NCBI GenBank assembly: GCA_024279425.1
Contig: JAJRRO010000093.1
Coordinates: 1 to 64,000 of the forward strand
Source of the DNA: Bacteroidota bacterium
Lineage (GTDB): Bacteria > Bacteroidota > Bacteroidia > Flavobacteriales > Flavobacteriaceae
Length of the DNA: 64,000 nucleotides
Direction of reading: 5' to 3'
A program made the position numbers and the translations under genes. Positions 51,695-61,571 of this stretch are shown here, piece after piece (within the stretch, counting starts at the first letter, position 1; every line of letters begins with the position of its first letter). The notes beneath the pieces were generated by a model. The model ran no database searches. It saw only the letters and a list, made by a program, of their open reading frames with translations, and had not been told where the DNA came from.

Positions 51695-52993
51695 TTATTT
51701 AGTTCCGGGGATTAGTTCCAATATTTCTTTTATTGACATGCAATTCCCATTAGATTCATAAGATCGCTTATTGGTTAAAATTGATCTTGCCGTATCCAAC
51801 ATTGCTGGATATGCACTCCGCAAAAGATGGTTGGCATAAATAACTATATTAACCCCAGCTTCAGCAAGTTGATCTTCATAAATGGTGTTATAACTGGAAG
51901 GCACGGCAATTAATGGTGCTTTTCTTTCGAACTCACCATATTTTCTACAGAATTCTAAAATTTCATCAGGAGATTTTTCTTTGGAGTGAATCATTATTGC
52001 ATCTGCCCCTGCTTCAATATATGCTTTTGCGCGTTCTAAAGCATCATCCATTCCTGATTTTAGAATTAAACTCTCTATTCTAGCGATTACCATGAAATCA
52101 TCTGTGATTCTTGCTTCTCGCCCAACTCGTATTTTGTTTGAAAAATTTTCAATACTGTCTTGATACTGTTTAACGTCAGTTCCAAAAAGTGAATTCTTTT
52201 TTAAACCAACCTTGTCCTCTATAATTACTGCAGAAACTCCTAATCTCTCGAGAGTTCTTACCGTAAAAACAAAATGTTCGACTTTCCCTCCGGTATCCCC
52301 ATCAAAAATGATAGGTTTGGTGGTTACCTCTACCAAATTATTGATATTGTTGACCCTAGAAGTGATATCCACTGCCTCTATATCTGGTTTCCCCATAGAT
52401 GTAGAGTCTGTTAAACTACTTGCCCACATGCCATCAAATTCTCGAATCTCTCCGTTAACTTCTACGTTGATTTTTTCTACGATCAATCCTGTTAATCCAT
52501 TATGGGCTTCAATAATCCTTACAATGCTCTTAGACTGGATCAATCTTCTTAGCCGAGCTCTTCTAATATCCGGAGTGGTCCCTATCTCCTTTAACGCACT
52601 ATTGAGTTTGGTGCTAGAAATCCCTTTAGTGTAAGGCACCTCAACTAACTTACCTCCCCATTGTTCCATGGTGTCTATTACTTGTTGTCTAGTTTTTTTC
52701 TGAATCCCTTCTTTCCAATCATCTCCATGGACTACAAAATCTGGTTGAATCATTTTTAAGTTCGGTCGATAATCAAGTGTTTCCTGTGGAATAACTTCTT
52801 TTACGGCCTTTAAGTTTTCGAGAATAATTTTACGTTGATCATATTCCAAATATGGCAATCTTTTGTAACTAGCAATAGCCTTGTCAGTTAACAGCCCTAC
52901 TGTTACATCTCCGATTTTTGCCGCTTCATTCAAAATATTTAAATGCCCCGGATGAATTAAATCCGCACTCATACCGACATAAACTTTACCCAT
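51695..52993 (-). CDS. aepX: Phosphoenolpyruvate mutase with fused N-terminal cytidylyltransferase domain
   Basis: A 432-residue bifunctional-looking protein. The N-terminal nucleotidyltransferase (about 1-135) has HPGH at 14-17 and ISST at 125-128, the two CTP-binding motifs. The C-terminal mutase (about 145-430) has the diagnostic EDKxGxKxNS at 259-268 and FDGDTGG. The mutase makes the C-P bond (PEP to phosphonopyruvate), the committed step of nearly all phosphonate synthesis. A cytidylyltransferase would activate the final phosphonate as a CMP derivative (established for related PntC enzymes, inferred here). Confidence 0.95.
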   Translation of the reverse strand: MGKVYVGMSADLIHPGHLNILNEAAKIGDVTVGLLTDKAIASYKRLPYLEYDQRKIILENLKAVKEVIPQETLDYRPNLKMIQPDFVVHGDDWKEGIQKKTRQQVIDTMEQWGGKLVEVPYTKGISSTKLNSALKEIGTTPDIRRARLRRLIQSKSIVRIIEAHNGLTGLIVEKINVEVNGEIREFDGMWASSLTDSTSMGKPDIEAVDITSRVNNINNLVEVTTKPIIFDGDTGGKVEHFVFTVRTLERLGVSAVIIEDKVGLKKNSLFGTDVKQYQDSIENFSNKIRVGREARITDDFMVIARIESLILKSGMDDALERAKAYIEAGADAIMIHSKEKSPDEILEFCRKYGEFERKAPLIAVPSSYNTIYEDQLAEAGVNIVIYANHLLRSAYPAMLDTARSILTNKRSYESNGNCMSIKEILELIPGTK

Positions 52994-53008
52994 AATTTTA
53001 ATTTTTAT

Positions 53009-53860
53009 CTATAATTTATTTAAACATTTTTTTAGACTATCACGCCAATACGGAATATTAATACCCAATTCTGTCTTCAACTTTGACTTATCCATGACGC
53101 TGAAAGCCGGTCTTTTGGCAGGTGTTGGATATTCATCAGTATTTATGGGCGAAACTTGGCAATCTACTTCAGCTATGTCAAATATTGCTTTTGCAAAATC
53201 ATACCAACTGGCCACTCCCTCATTGCTAAAATGATACACACCATTCTCAGTGCGTTCTTCCATAATTATTTTTAGAATAACCTTAGCCAAATCTCCGGCG
53301 TATGTTGGTGTACCTATTTGATCTGCCACAATACTCAGATTATCTCTTTCAGACCCTAATCTTAACATGGTCTTAAGAAAATTCTGCCCGTGTTCAGAAT
53401 ATAACCAAGAGGTTCTGATAATAAATGATTTTGGTAAGATTCGCATTATTTCCTGTTCTCCATTCAATTTGGTCAAGCCATAGACGCTGAGAGGGTCAGT
53501 AGGGTCATCTTCACGATAGGGGCGGGACTTTTTGCCATCGAAAACAAAATCCGTCGAAATTTGTATAAGTCCTGCGCTTTGTTTGTTGCACGCATTAGCC
53601 AAATTTTGGGCACCAACCTTATTTACCCTTGCTGTAAGGTCTTGTTCTGTTTCTGCCCTATCCACCGCTGTATACGCCGCACAATTCACGCAAAAAGAGA
53701 TGTTTTCGGATTCGAAGAATGAATTTACTTCCTTCGACTTCGTAATGTCCAACTCATCCAAATCCACATAGATGAAATTATACCCATTCAGACCTATTGC
53801 AATATCTTTAATACAGGTGGCTAATTGTCCTTTGCCTCCTGTTACTAATATTTTCTTCAT
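53009..53860 (-). CDS. rfbD: dTDP-4-dehydrorhamnose reductase
   Basis: The last step of dTDP-L-rhamnose synthesis (NADPH reduction). A 283-residue SDR with VTGGKGQLATCI, NCAAYTAVDRAE, and catalytic Tyr-Lys in SVYGLTKLNGEQ. RTSWLYSEHGQNF and TPAKRPAFSVMD are family hallmarks. Overlaps rfbC by 4 nt. Confidence 0.97.
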   Translation of the reverse strand: MKKILVTGGKGQLATCIKDIAIGLNGYNFIYVDLDELDITKSKEVNSFFESENISFCVNCAAYTAVDRAETEQDLTARVNKVGAQNLANACNKQSAGLIQISTDFVFDGKKSRPYREDDPTDPLSVYGLTKLNGEQEIMRILPKSFIIRTSWLYSEHGQNFLKTMLRLGSERDNLSIVADQIGTPTYAGDLAKVILKIIMEERTENGVYHFSNEGVASWYDFAKAIFDIAEVDCQVSPINTDEYPTPAKRPAFSVMDKSKLKTELGINIPYWRDSLKKCLNKL

Positions 53861-54402
53861 AGTCTAGCCTTTTCTAAAGTTGGCAAAACTAAGTCTTTCT
53901 CTGAAACCTTATATTGATTTGCAGGCAATTTCCAATCGATATTCAAAGTACCATCATTAAAGATAATTCCACCTTCCGCTGCCTTGTTATAATAGTTATC
54001 GCATTTGTAAAAAAACTCTGCCGTTTCGCTTAAAACAACAAATCCATGTCCAAAACCTCTAGGTATGAATAATTGTTTCATATTTTCACCACTAAGTTCC
54101 ACCGTCACATGTTGTTTAAAGGTAGGTGAGTCCTTTCTTAGGTCTACAGCTACATCCAAGACAGTACCTGATAAAACACGCACTAATTTTGCCTGTGCAT
54201 GTTCACCCAGTTGATAGTGTATTGCACGAATAACCCCTTTCGAAGAAAAAGACTGATTATCTTGTACAAATTCAACGTTTTTACCAACAAGAGTATTGAA
54301 TCTTTCCTTGTTGAAGGATTCAAAAAAACACCCTCTTTTATCTGAAAAAACATTAGGTTCCAATATAAAACAACCAACAAGTTCTGTTTCTGTTGCCTTC
54401 AT
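53857..54402 (-). CDS. rfbC: dTDP-4-dehydrorhamnose 3,5-epimerase
   Basis: Third step of dTDP-L-rhamnose synthesis. A 181-residue cupin with RAIHYQ carrying the catalytic His, the AKLVRVLSGTVLDVAVDLRK strand and FIPRGFGHGFVVLSE with Tyr partner FFYKCDNYY. Overlaps rfbA by one base and rfbD by 4, so the genes are translated as a unit. Confidence 0.98.
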   Translation of the reverse strand: MKATETELVGCFILEPNVFSDKRGCFFESFNKERFNTLVGKNVEFVQDNQSFSSKGVIRAIHYQLGEHAQAKLVRVLSGTVLDVAVDLRKDSPTFKQHVTVELSGENMKQLFIPRGFGHGFVVLSETAEFFYKCDNYYNKAAEGGIIFNDGTLNIDWKLPANQYKVSEKDLVLPTLEKARL

Positions 54403-55268
54403 TATTCTTTTTTTAATATTCCAAGTAAATTCTTACCATAGCCGCTCTTCATGAGTGGTTCTGCAAGGCTTTTGAATTGCCCCCTATTTATATAACCCAT
54501 TTCATAGGCAGCGCCTTCAATAGCTCCTATTTTAAGCCCTTGACGTTCTTCAATGACCTCTACAAATTGGGAAGCTTGTAATAAGGATTGGAAGGTGCCC
54601 GTGTCTAACCACGCGGTTCCTCTATCCAAAATACTAACACTTAGTTTTTCTCGATTTAGATATACCTTATTCACATCTGTAATTTCGAGTTCTCCACGAG
54701 GGCTTGGTGGTATGTTCTTTGCTATATCCACAACATCATTGTCATAAAAATAAATCCCGGGTACGGCATAATTGGATTTTGGCTCAAGTGGCTTTTCCTC
54801 AATACTAGTGGCCTTTCCATGTTCATCAAACTCTACAACCCCATAGCGCTCGGGGTCATGTACTCGATAAGCATAAATTACCCCTCCATCCGGATCGTTA
54901 TTGCATTGTAATAACTTGGCCAAACCAGAGCCATAAAATATATTATCACCAAGTATTAAGGCGACTTTATCCTTGCCAATAAATTCCTCTCCTATAATGA
55001 AAGCTTCTGCAAGACCGTTTGGAGCGTCTTGAACCGCATACGAGAAAGAGCAACCATATTTTTTACCATCTCCCAATAAATCCTTAAAAAGAGGCAAATC
55101 TTTAGGTGTTGAAATAATCAATATTTCCCGAATACCAGCATACATCAATGTAGATAAAGGATAATAAATCATTGGTTTGTCATAAATAGGCATCAGTTGT
55201 TTACTTACTGACAAGGTTAACGGATGTAAACGGGTGCCAGAACCTCCGGCCAATATTATACCTTTCAT
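54402..55268 (-). CDS. rfbA: Glucose-1-phosphate thymidylyltransferase
   Basis: First step of the dTDP-sugar route: glucose-1-P + dTTP to dTDP-glucose. 288 residues, standard length. [14 protein letters not shown] binds the nucleotide, [25 protein letters not shown] and [20 protein letters not shown] follow in order. About 59 nt after rfbB. Confidence 0.98.
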   Translation of the reverse strand: MKGIILAGGSGTRLHPLTLSVSKQLMPIYDKPMIYYPLSTLMYAGIREILIISTPKDLPLFKDLLGDGKKYGCSFSYAVQDAPNGLAEAFIIGEEFIGKDKVALILGDNIFYGSGLAKLLQCNNDPDGGVIYAYRVHDPERYGVVEFDEHGKATSIEEKPLEPKSNYAVPGIYFYDNDVVDIAKNIPPSPRGELEITDVNKVYLNREKLSVSILDRGTAWLDTGTFQSLLQASQFVEVIEERQGLKIGAIEGAAYEMGYINRGQFKSLAEPLMKSGYGKNLLGILKKE

Positions 55269-55327
55269 ATTTACTATTAATTCGATTTTGAATATATTGC
55301 CCTGGTTTAAAATCTAGAGAAATCTTA

Positions 55328-56371
55328 TTAAGAATACATCTTTTGATAATATTCTTGATAACCACCCGTAGTTACATTATTTAACCACTCTTCGTTTGAT
55401 AAAAACCAATCGATTGTTCTTTCCAATCCTTCTTCGAAGGTCACGGAGGGTCTCCATCCAAATTCCTTATTGATTTTTGAGGCATCTATCGCATATCTCA
55501 AATCATGGCCTGGCCTGTCCTTAACATAAGTGATCAATTTTTCAGAAGTGCCTTTAGTTCTGCCTAATTTTAGATCCATTTGCCTACATAATAATTTGAC
55601 CAAATCAATGTTTTGCCATTCATTGAATCCTCCAATATTATAGGTTTCGTGATTTTCACCTTTATGATACACCAAATCTATGGCAATAGCATGATCAATA
55701 ACATACAACCAATCTCTAGTATACTTACCATCACCATAGACAGGTAAAGGCTTATTCTCAATGATGTTGTTTATGAACAAGGGTATTAGTTTTTCTGGAA
55801 AATGATTTGGCCCATAATTGTTTGAACAGTTTGATATTACATAAGGCAGACCATAGGTTTCCCCATATGCTCTTACAAAATGATCAGAACTTGCTTTAGA
55901 AGCTGAATATGGAGAATTTGGATCATAAGCCGTTGTCTCTAGAAAAAGGCCTTCGTCCCCCAAACTGCCATAAACCTCGTCGGTACTTACATGATAGAAC
56001 CGTTTTTGGCCATAGGAATCCTTCCATAAATCTCGTGCCGCGTTCAATAAGTTTACGGTGCCTATTATATTGGTTCTTACAAAAGCCAATGGATCGGTTA
56101 TGGAGCGATCTACATGTGACTCCGCAGCAAGATGTACAACTCCATCGAATTTATACTTAGTAAAGATCTTATTAATAAAGTTTGCGTCAACAATATCTCC
56201 CTTAATAAAGTTATAATTGGGTTTATCATCAATATCTTTTAGGTTTTCCAGATTTCCTGCATAGGTCAATGCATCCAAATTATATATGTTGTAGTCTTTA
56301 TGCTTATTGACAAACTTACGAACGACATGCGAGCCAATAAACCCAGCTCCACCAGTAATCAATATATTCAT
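55328..56371 (-). CDS. rfbB: dTDP-glucose 4,6-dehydratase
   Basis: Second step of dTDP-sugar synthesis, giving dTDP-4-keto-6-deoxyglucose. A 347-residue SDR: ITGGAGFIGSHVVRKF, HLAAESHVDRSI, the catalytic stretch STDEVYGSLGD with Asp-Glu, and YSASKASSDHFV with Tyr-Lys. SNNYGPNHFPEKLIPL follows. It heads the rfbBACD cluster, 41 nt after the Wzz-like gene. Confidence 0.98.
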   Translation of the reverse strand: MNILITGGAGFIGSHVVRKFVNKHKDYNIYNLDALTYAGNLENLKDIDDKPNYNFIKGDIVDANFINKIFTKYKFDGVVHLAAESHVDRSITDPLAFVRTNIIGTVNLLNAARDLWKDSYGQKRFYHVSTDEVYGSLGDEGLFLETTAYDPNSPYSASKASSDHFVRAYGETYGLPYVISNCSNNYGPNHFPEKLIPLFINNIIENKPLPVYGDGKYTRDWLYVIDHAIAIDLVYHKGENHETYNIGGFNEWQNIDLVKLLCRQMDLKLGRTKGTSEKLITYVKDRPGHDLRYAIDASKINKEFGWRPSVTFEEGLERTIDWFLSNEEWLNNVTTGGYQEYYQKMYS

Positions 56372-56412
56372 ATGCTAATCTTTATTTTTCAATGACTTAT
56401 AAATCTGATTTA

Positions 56413-57417
56413 TTACTGCAAATTGTTAGCTTGTTCATTAAGATACTTTAAAAAAGAAACCAAAAAGAACAATCCAATAAAGACTAAGGGTATCGAAACA
56501 ATACTCTTGCCAAAAAAGGCTTTTTGAACCTCCCTCGGTTTCCCAAAATTAATGACTTTTACAGCTTCGGTCTTTGTATTGAGTTCTAACTTTTTATTTT
56601 CTATATCCTTTAATGAGCTGATTTTTAAGTCAAACAGGCCTTTTAAATCAACCCTCTCCTCTGAATCAAAAGAAATCGTCCCATTGGCAACTGGACTATC
56701 CTTTTCAGCAAGTTTGTCTGCATAGTTAGCTATCAAACCATCAATTTGTTCTACCAATTCTATATTTCGCTTGATACGTTCATTTGCATTTCCTCTATAA
56801 ACCGAGATCAATCCTGTGAAATACTCATTGGAATTAATATAATCCATCAATTTTTGGGCATATTCCTGTCCAATAATTGGGTCTTTATAATAAAAGGCAA
56901 TCTTGTGGTTAATTAATGTATTTTTACTTAAAATTTCAGCTCTAACGATGTCTGAAATTGCCTCCGAAGAGCCTTCAAACCCCTTTAATAATTCCAAGTA
57001 CTTTGTCCCCTGCTTAACATTTTTCCTAGTATCACCTAAAGATTCAACGGTAATCTCAAAACTTTTTAAGTTCTCAACTAAAATTCCCAAATCCTTGAAA
57101 AACAATGTGTCTTTTGCTCTGATATTCGCTTGTATTTCGTCAACTACCTCATAAAGATAATTGCGACTCTCCAAATTGGGCTTTACAATCACCTCTGTCT
57201 TCATTTTTTTTGAGACGATTTGATTCAGCCCAAAACCCATTGAAGAACCTAAAACCGTTAACCCAATCAGTATTATTGCATTTTTTTTAAGGTACAAGAA
57301 AACCCTTAAAAAGGCCCTGAATAAATTCCCAAACCCATTCCCAATCATTTGAAATAGTTGTCCCAAATCTATTTCATCGGATGAACTTGAGTTTGTTGGT
57401 GTCTGATTTTCTGCCAT
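56413..57417 (-). CDS. Wzz-like chain-length determinant/polysaccharide co-polymerase
   Basis: A 334-residue protein with a Ser/Glu-rich cytoplasmic start, TM1 at about 46-66, a long periplasmic coiled region (about 70-300) and TM2 at about 304-325, the two-helix layout of Wzz-family regulators of chain length. No tyrosine-kinase domain. The proline motif normally near TM2 is weak. It lies 8 nt after the DUF6909-like gene and 41 nt before rfbB. Confidence 0.85.
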   Translation of the reverse strand: MAENQTPTNSSSSDEIDLGQLFQMIGNGFGNLFRAFLRVFLYLKKNAIILIGLTVLGSSMGFGLNQIVSKKMKTEVIVKPNLESRNYLYEVVDEIQANIRAKDTLFFKDLGILVENLKSFEITVESLGDTRKNVKQGTKYLELLKGFEGSSEAISDIVRAEILSKNTLINHKIAFYYKDPIIGQEYAQKLMDYINSNEYFTGLISVYRGNANERIKRNIELVEQIDGLIANYADKLAEKDSPVANGTISFDSEERVDLKGLFDLKISSLKDIENKKLELNTKTEAVKVINFGKPREVQKAFFGKSIVSIPLVFIGLFFLVSFLKYLNEQANNLQ

Positions 57418-57425
57418 TTTAGTTA

Positions 57426-59111
57426 TTATGAATTAAATATTTGTTCTAAAATCCTATCTGTTATTAAGTACGTTGGTTTCACTCCTGTTGTGCCCAAACC
57501 ACCCGAGGCCAACGTACTTCCTGTTTCCAAGGGGTTATCTGATGCATAGTACGCGTACCTTACTTTTATATCTTCTCGAATGCTCCTGCGAATTTTTGAG
57601 GCCGACTGAATCGCTTTTTGGTAATGAACACCTTCCATTTCAAGTCCAATAACATTCCATGTAGACGTATGAAAAAACTCCAGAATGTCCCTATTTTGGA
57701 GCGAGGTTCCCAAAACCGTCACCATAGTACCCTCAAAAACCTCCAAACCATGTCCTTGGAAGTCCTTCGCGCATAACTCATTTTCAAATGGATAGTTGTC
57801 TGAGGTCCCTTCAAAAATATGGGCCGACGGAATCATTAAATCTCCTTTACCTCCTTCTAAAATACCTGCTTTGCCCATTATCGAAATCGAAGCCACATCA
57901 AGAAATACATCTCTCCTTTTTTTACTTTTGTAAGGCTTTAACAACTCATCAATAGTCTCATAGGCCTGCTCCCCAAAAGCGTAATCCATAACAAATATAA
58001 CAGGTTTTTCTTCATTGAGTATGCCATTGGGCAACTCATAACAACAGGCAGCCTTCCCTAATCTGGCCAAATCAAAAATCTGGACATCGATATTGGTCCC
58101 TGAAAGGTCATCAATGGCAATCATCCCATTTTTCAAGGCAAGCACCGTTACTTTCTTTTGCAGTTCTTTATTTTCTGCAGAACTTAATGCTTCATAGATT
58201 TCCAAAGAGCCATTGCCAGAATATTTTTTGCCCAAGGCCTTTCTGGCGAACAGGGAATTCATTACACTATGCATATTCGCACTTATGATATGCACTGGTC
58301 TGTTCAACAAATTGTTTTTGGCCATGACCTCTTTTATGGTATTGGCCCATCTTTCGCCATGTATATGGTGCCCTAATCTTTCGCGCAATAACGCCGTGAA
58401 GGTTATTGCTCTTTTATTGCCAGTAACCTCTTCTTCAATGGCCAATTTGCCCATCCAGTATATAATCTGAAGGAATTTTTCTGGATTCTTCTGCGTTGCG
58501 AAACTTTCATGAAATTCCAATATTTCCTCAAAAGGCCTGCCTAGGATATTGGCAGTATGTATAAGGGCCACCTCACGTTCAGATTGCGAAAGTTTGTTCT
58601 TTTTCACGGCAGCCTCCAGCTTATTCCAATCGCGAATTGTTTTATCTGTATCTTCAATAAGTACACGTTTACCTATTTTGTGTGACTCAATGAACAAAAA
58701 AGTAAGATGGGTAAGTATATCATAGATGTCAGAGCGTCCTCGGGTAATCTCGATATTCATCTGCTCATCATCTATACGATAACAATTTCTTCTTCTTTTC
58801 GGTGGAATAATCGGATTAAAATGGGCCTTATCATAGCCCTCGTCAGAAGTGAGGTTAATAAAACGGCATTGCTCTATCCCCTCTGGTAATCGCTCCAGAA
58901 TATAAACAAGCCCGTTTAGTTCCGCTTTTTCTTCGGCTATTGAACCATAAATCTCTGGTCGTAACTGCAATAGAGCATTCCTAAGTGTTTCCCCTGAAAT
59001 ACCCATGGGCTTGTAGAACCCACGATTGAATAAATGCCGCATCGTTATATACAAACGCTCTATGGCATTTGTGGATTCCTGTGCCCTTGTCGTATTAGTT
59101 CTTTGGTTCAT
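57426..59111 (-). CDS. Conserved DUF6909-like protein with nucleoside phosphorylase-like C-terminus
   Basis: A 561-residue soluble protein. The first half is helical (IERLYITMRHLFNRGFYKP, GLVYILERLPEGIEQCRFI). The second half has IDDLSGTNIDVQIFDLARLG and VIFVMDYAFGEQ, then ISIMGKAGILEGGKGDLMIP and a late NVIGLEMEGVHYQKAI. The last resembles the Glu-Met-Glu segment of nucleoside phosphorylases. It matches, as I recall, a Bacteroidota family called DUF6909. I do not know its function. It has its own -7 box and continues into the Wzz-like gene after 8 nt. Confidence 0.65.
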   Translation of the reverse strand: MNQRTNTTRAQESTNAIERLYITMRHLFNRGFYKPMGISGETLRNALLQLRPEIYGSIAEEKAELNGLVYILERLPEGIEQCRFINLTSDEGYDKAHFNPIIPPKRRRNCYRIDDEQMNIEITRGRSDIYDILTHLTFLFIESHKIGKRVLIEDTDKTIRDWNKLEAAVKKNKLSQSEREVALIHTANILGRPFEEILEFHESFATQKNPEKFLQIIYWMGKLAIEEEVTGNKRAITFTALLRERLGHHIHGERWANTIKEVMAKNNLLNRPVHIISANMHSVMNSLFARKALGKKYSGNGSLEIYEALSSAENKELQKKVTVLALKNGMIAIDDLSGTNIDVQIFDLARLGKAACCYELPNGILNEEKPVIFVMDYAFGEQAYETIDELLKPYKSKKRRDVFLDVASISIMGKAGILEGGKGDLMIPSAHIFEGTSDNYPFENELCAKDFQGHGLEVFEGTMVTVLGTSLQNRDILEFFHTSTWNVIGLEMEGVHYQKAIQSASKIRRSIREDIKVRYAYYASDNPLETGSTLASGGLGTTGVKPTYLITDRILEQIFNS

Positions 59112-59125
59112 ACAGAAAGTTCGTG

Positions 59126-59133
59126 CAAAATTA
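59126..59133 (-). promoter_or_regulatory. TAnnTTTG box for the DUF6909-wzz unit
   Basis: TAATTTTG on the minus strand, 15 nt before the ATG at 59111. It could be the main promoter of the downstream polysaccharide operon, because the gaps from here to rfbB are only 8 and 41 nt. Confidence 0.5.
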
Positions 59134-59183
59134 CGATTTAAATTGATGAATTATAATTCACAAAATCAAGTATTAACAGTAGT

Positions 59184-60686
59184 TCAACCCTCTTTGGCAA
59201 AGACAGAAAGTGCTTCGACCACCTTGCGATCATTTGATAAGCGTTGCACTTTGTTTTGGCCTCCCAATTTTCCAATGGACTTCATATAATCCTGAAAGCC
59301 GCCAACTTTGATTGGTAAGATTTTCAATGTTTGAAGTATTTTACCTTCAATAAGGTCAAGATAATAACTGTTCTGCTCTTGCAATGAAGTTTCTAAAACC
59401 TGAATGAACTTTTCAAAATCAGTTGGATCCTTTTCAAACTCTATAAACCATTCATGATAAGGCAACTCTTCATCAATTGGTGTTATCTGCGGGGCTACGG
59501 TAAACTCATTTACCCTTGCATCGGTCTTCTTTATTGCCAACTGCATGGCTTCCTCAACTTCCTTGGCGATTACATGCTCCCCAAAGGCCGAAATAAAATG
59601 TTTGATTCTTCCGGAAACGATTATCTTATAAGGTCTCAAAGAAATAAACTGAACGGTATCCCCAAGATTATACGCCCATAATCCGGCGTTTGTAGAAATA
59701 ATCATTACATAATTTACCCCTATTTCCACATCGCTAAGTTTAAGTCGTTCTCTGTCCTCTTTATAGAACTCGTCTGCTTTAACAAATTCATAGAAAATCC
59801 CTGAGTTTAACAGCAATAACATCCCCTTTTCGGTTTGGACATTTTGATAGGCAAAAAACCCTTCACTGGCTGGGAAAAGCTCAATACTATCTACTTTTCT
59901 GCCAATCAAATTCTCGAACTTTGCCCTATAGGGTTCATAATTTACCCCTCCGTATATGAACAATTGGAAGTTTTTGAACAATTCGCCAACCTTTTTATTG
60001 CCTGTTGTACTTAATTTTTCAAAATACATCTGTACCCATGATGGGATACCGGCAATTACCGTCATATTCTCATCTATGGTCTCATCAACAATGGTATTTA
60101 CCTTGGTTTCCCAATCCTCTATACAATTAGTTGCCCAACTCGGAAGTCTGTTTTTTTGAAGATATTTTGGCACGTAATGGGCCGAAATCCCCGAAAGTCG
60201 ACCAAGTTTTACCCCGTTTTTCTCTTCCAATTCAGGACTCCCTTGTAGAAATATCATTTTTCCGTCAACAAAATCTGCATTCCCGGTTTCATCAATATAA
60301 TTGAGAATGGCATTCCTTGAAGCCTCTACTTGACATTTTATTGACTCTTTTGTTATTGGAATATATTTAGCACCCGACGTTGTCCCTGAGGTTTTTGCAA
60401 AATAAATGGGCTTTCCTGGCCATAGAACATCGACATCACCTGCTACCATCTTTTCTACATAGCCCTTAAGTTCTTCATAATCACGAATAGGCACATGTTT
60501 AACAAAATCTGCATGGTTATGTATTGTGCCAAAATTGTGGTCCTTTCCAAAAATCGTATGGCTAGCTGTATTAATCAATTCACTAAATACGCTTTCCTGG
60601 GTTTCTAAAGGGCGGTTGGCCCATTGGGCAGTTTTTCGAGCAATGTTTTTAGCAAATATTTTAGCTGCGAAGGATTTTAATGACAT
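59184..60686 (-). CDS. GH3 family acyl-adenylating enzyme-like protein
   Basis: A 500-residue protein of the GH3 family, named after plant auxin/jasmonate-amino acid synthetases of the ANL superfamily. Nucleotide motif FAKTSGTTSGAKYIPIT (about 95-111), YGGVNYEPYRAKFENLI, ELFPASEGFFAYQ and the hinge-region IVSGRIKHFISAFGEHV. Predicted to adenylate a carboxylate and join it to an amine. The bacterial substrate is unknown. One nt separates it from the M23 gene upstream. Confidence 0.92.
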   Translation of the reverse strand: MSLKSFAAKIFAKNIARKTAQWANRPLETQESVFSELINTASHTIFGKDHNFGTIHNHADFVKHVPIRDYEELKGYVEKMVAGDVDVLWPGKPIYFAKTSGTTSGAKYIPITKESIKCQVEASRNAILNYIDETGNADFVDGKMIFLQGSPELEEKNGVKLGRLSGISAHYVPKYLQKNRLPSWATNCIEDWETKVNTIVDETIDENMTVIAGIPSWVQMYFEKLSTTGNKKVGELFKNFQLFIYGGVNYEPYRAKFENLIGRKVDSIELFPASEGFFAYQNVQTEKGMLLLLNSGIFYEFVKADEFYKEDRERLKLSDVEIGVNYVMIISTNAGLWAYNLGDTVQFISLRPYKIIVSGRIKHFISAFGEHVIAKEVEEAMQLAIKKTDARVNEFTVAPQITPIDEELPYHEWFIEFEKDPTDFEKFIQVLETSLQEQNSYYLDLIEGKILQTLKILPIKVGGFQDYMKSIGKLGGQNKVQRLSNDRKVVEALSVFAKEG

Positions 60687-60687
60687 A

Positions 60688-61557
60688 TTATTTAAAATCT
60701 ATGAAATCTAAAGGGTTGACAGGATCTCCATTATCCCAAAGTTCAAAATGTAAGTGGGGCCCAGTGGTATATTCACCTGTATTCCCTACTGAAGCAATCA
60801 CTTCTCCAGAACGGACGATGTCTCCTTGAGATTTATTCAGAGATCCGTTGTGTTTATATACACTCAACAAGCCTTCTTTGTGTTCAACAATAATTACATA
60901 GCCCGTCTCGGCAGTCCACTCGGCAAAAATGACAATGCCATTTGCCACAGATTTTATCGGTGTATCTTTGGGAGCAACAACATCTACGGCAAAATGCTTT
61001 TTTTCTCTATTATAAGTTTCAGAAAGCGTTCCACTTAATGGCGGAAATAAGATCAGATCTGTATTATAGCTGTTTCTTTCAAATAGATTATACTTATCTT
61101 CCAAGGCAACCTCTGCCCTGAGCAAGGAATCTTCTTTTATGGGGCTTAAATCTACGCTCGATGGGTCCAATTTGAACTGTTCAAATAGTGAATCACGATT
61201 AATCCCATTGTTCTCAATGTCACCTTTCAGTACCATTCTAATGTTATTCAAATACCTATTGGTATAATTTAAGGTGTTGACCAAAGAGTCTGTTCTATAG
61301 GTAAGTTCGGTTGCCTGTCTTTTTAATTTAGTTGAAGAATACCCGGGTATATATTCGCGAAGCGGGGTAAACGCAATTAAAAGTGTGGTTAATGCAATTA
61401 AGCCAATTATGCAGAGTGTTCCTGTTACAAATACGTTCAATCTGCTTAGTTTAAAACTAATTTTTTCCTCAAAAGTACTTTCATTAAGGATTACCAAGCG
61501 ATACTTGTGAAGTAGCTTTTTTTTTAAATCTTTCTTTTTTTTTACTTTCCTGGCCAT
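60688..61557 (-). CDS. M23 family peptidoglycan endopeptidase
   Basis: A 289-residue protein. Highly basic cytoplasmic start (ARKVKKKKDLKKK), one TM (about 46-68), a coiled region (about 80-150) and an M23 domain (about 175-289). The zinc ligands are complete: His and Asp in HFAVDVVAPKDTPI, HN in SVYKHNGSL and HLHFEL near the end. It therefore should cut wall cross-links, unlike the degenerate EnvC-like protein at 4317-5558. The ATG at 61557 is preferred to TTG at 61566, which falls inside the promoter box. Confidence 0.93.
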   Translation of the reverse strand: MARKVKKKKDLKKKLLHKYRLVILNESTFEEKISFKLSRLNVFVTGTLCIIGLIALTTLLIAFTPLREYIPGYSSTKLKRQATELTYRTDSLVNTLNYTNRYLNNIRMVLKGDIENNGINRDSLFEQFKLDPSSVDLSPIKEDSLLRAEVALEDKYNLFERNSYNTDLILFPPLSGTLSETYNREKKHFAVDVVAPKDTPIKSVANGIVIFAEWTAETGYVIIVEHKEGLLSVYKHNGSLNKSQGDIVRSGEVIASVGNTGEYTTGPHLHFELWDNGDPVNPLDFIDFK

Positions 61558-61563
61558 TACCCA

Positions 61564-61571
61564 CAAAGATA
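61564..61571 (-). promoter_or_regulatory. -7 box immediately upstream of the M23 gene
   Basis: TATCTTTG on the minus strand, only 6 nt before the ATG at 61557. If used, the transcript starts at or almost at the start codon, so it would be leaderless or nearly so. Confidence 0.55.
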
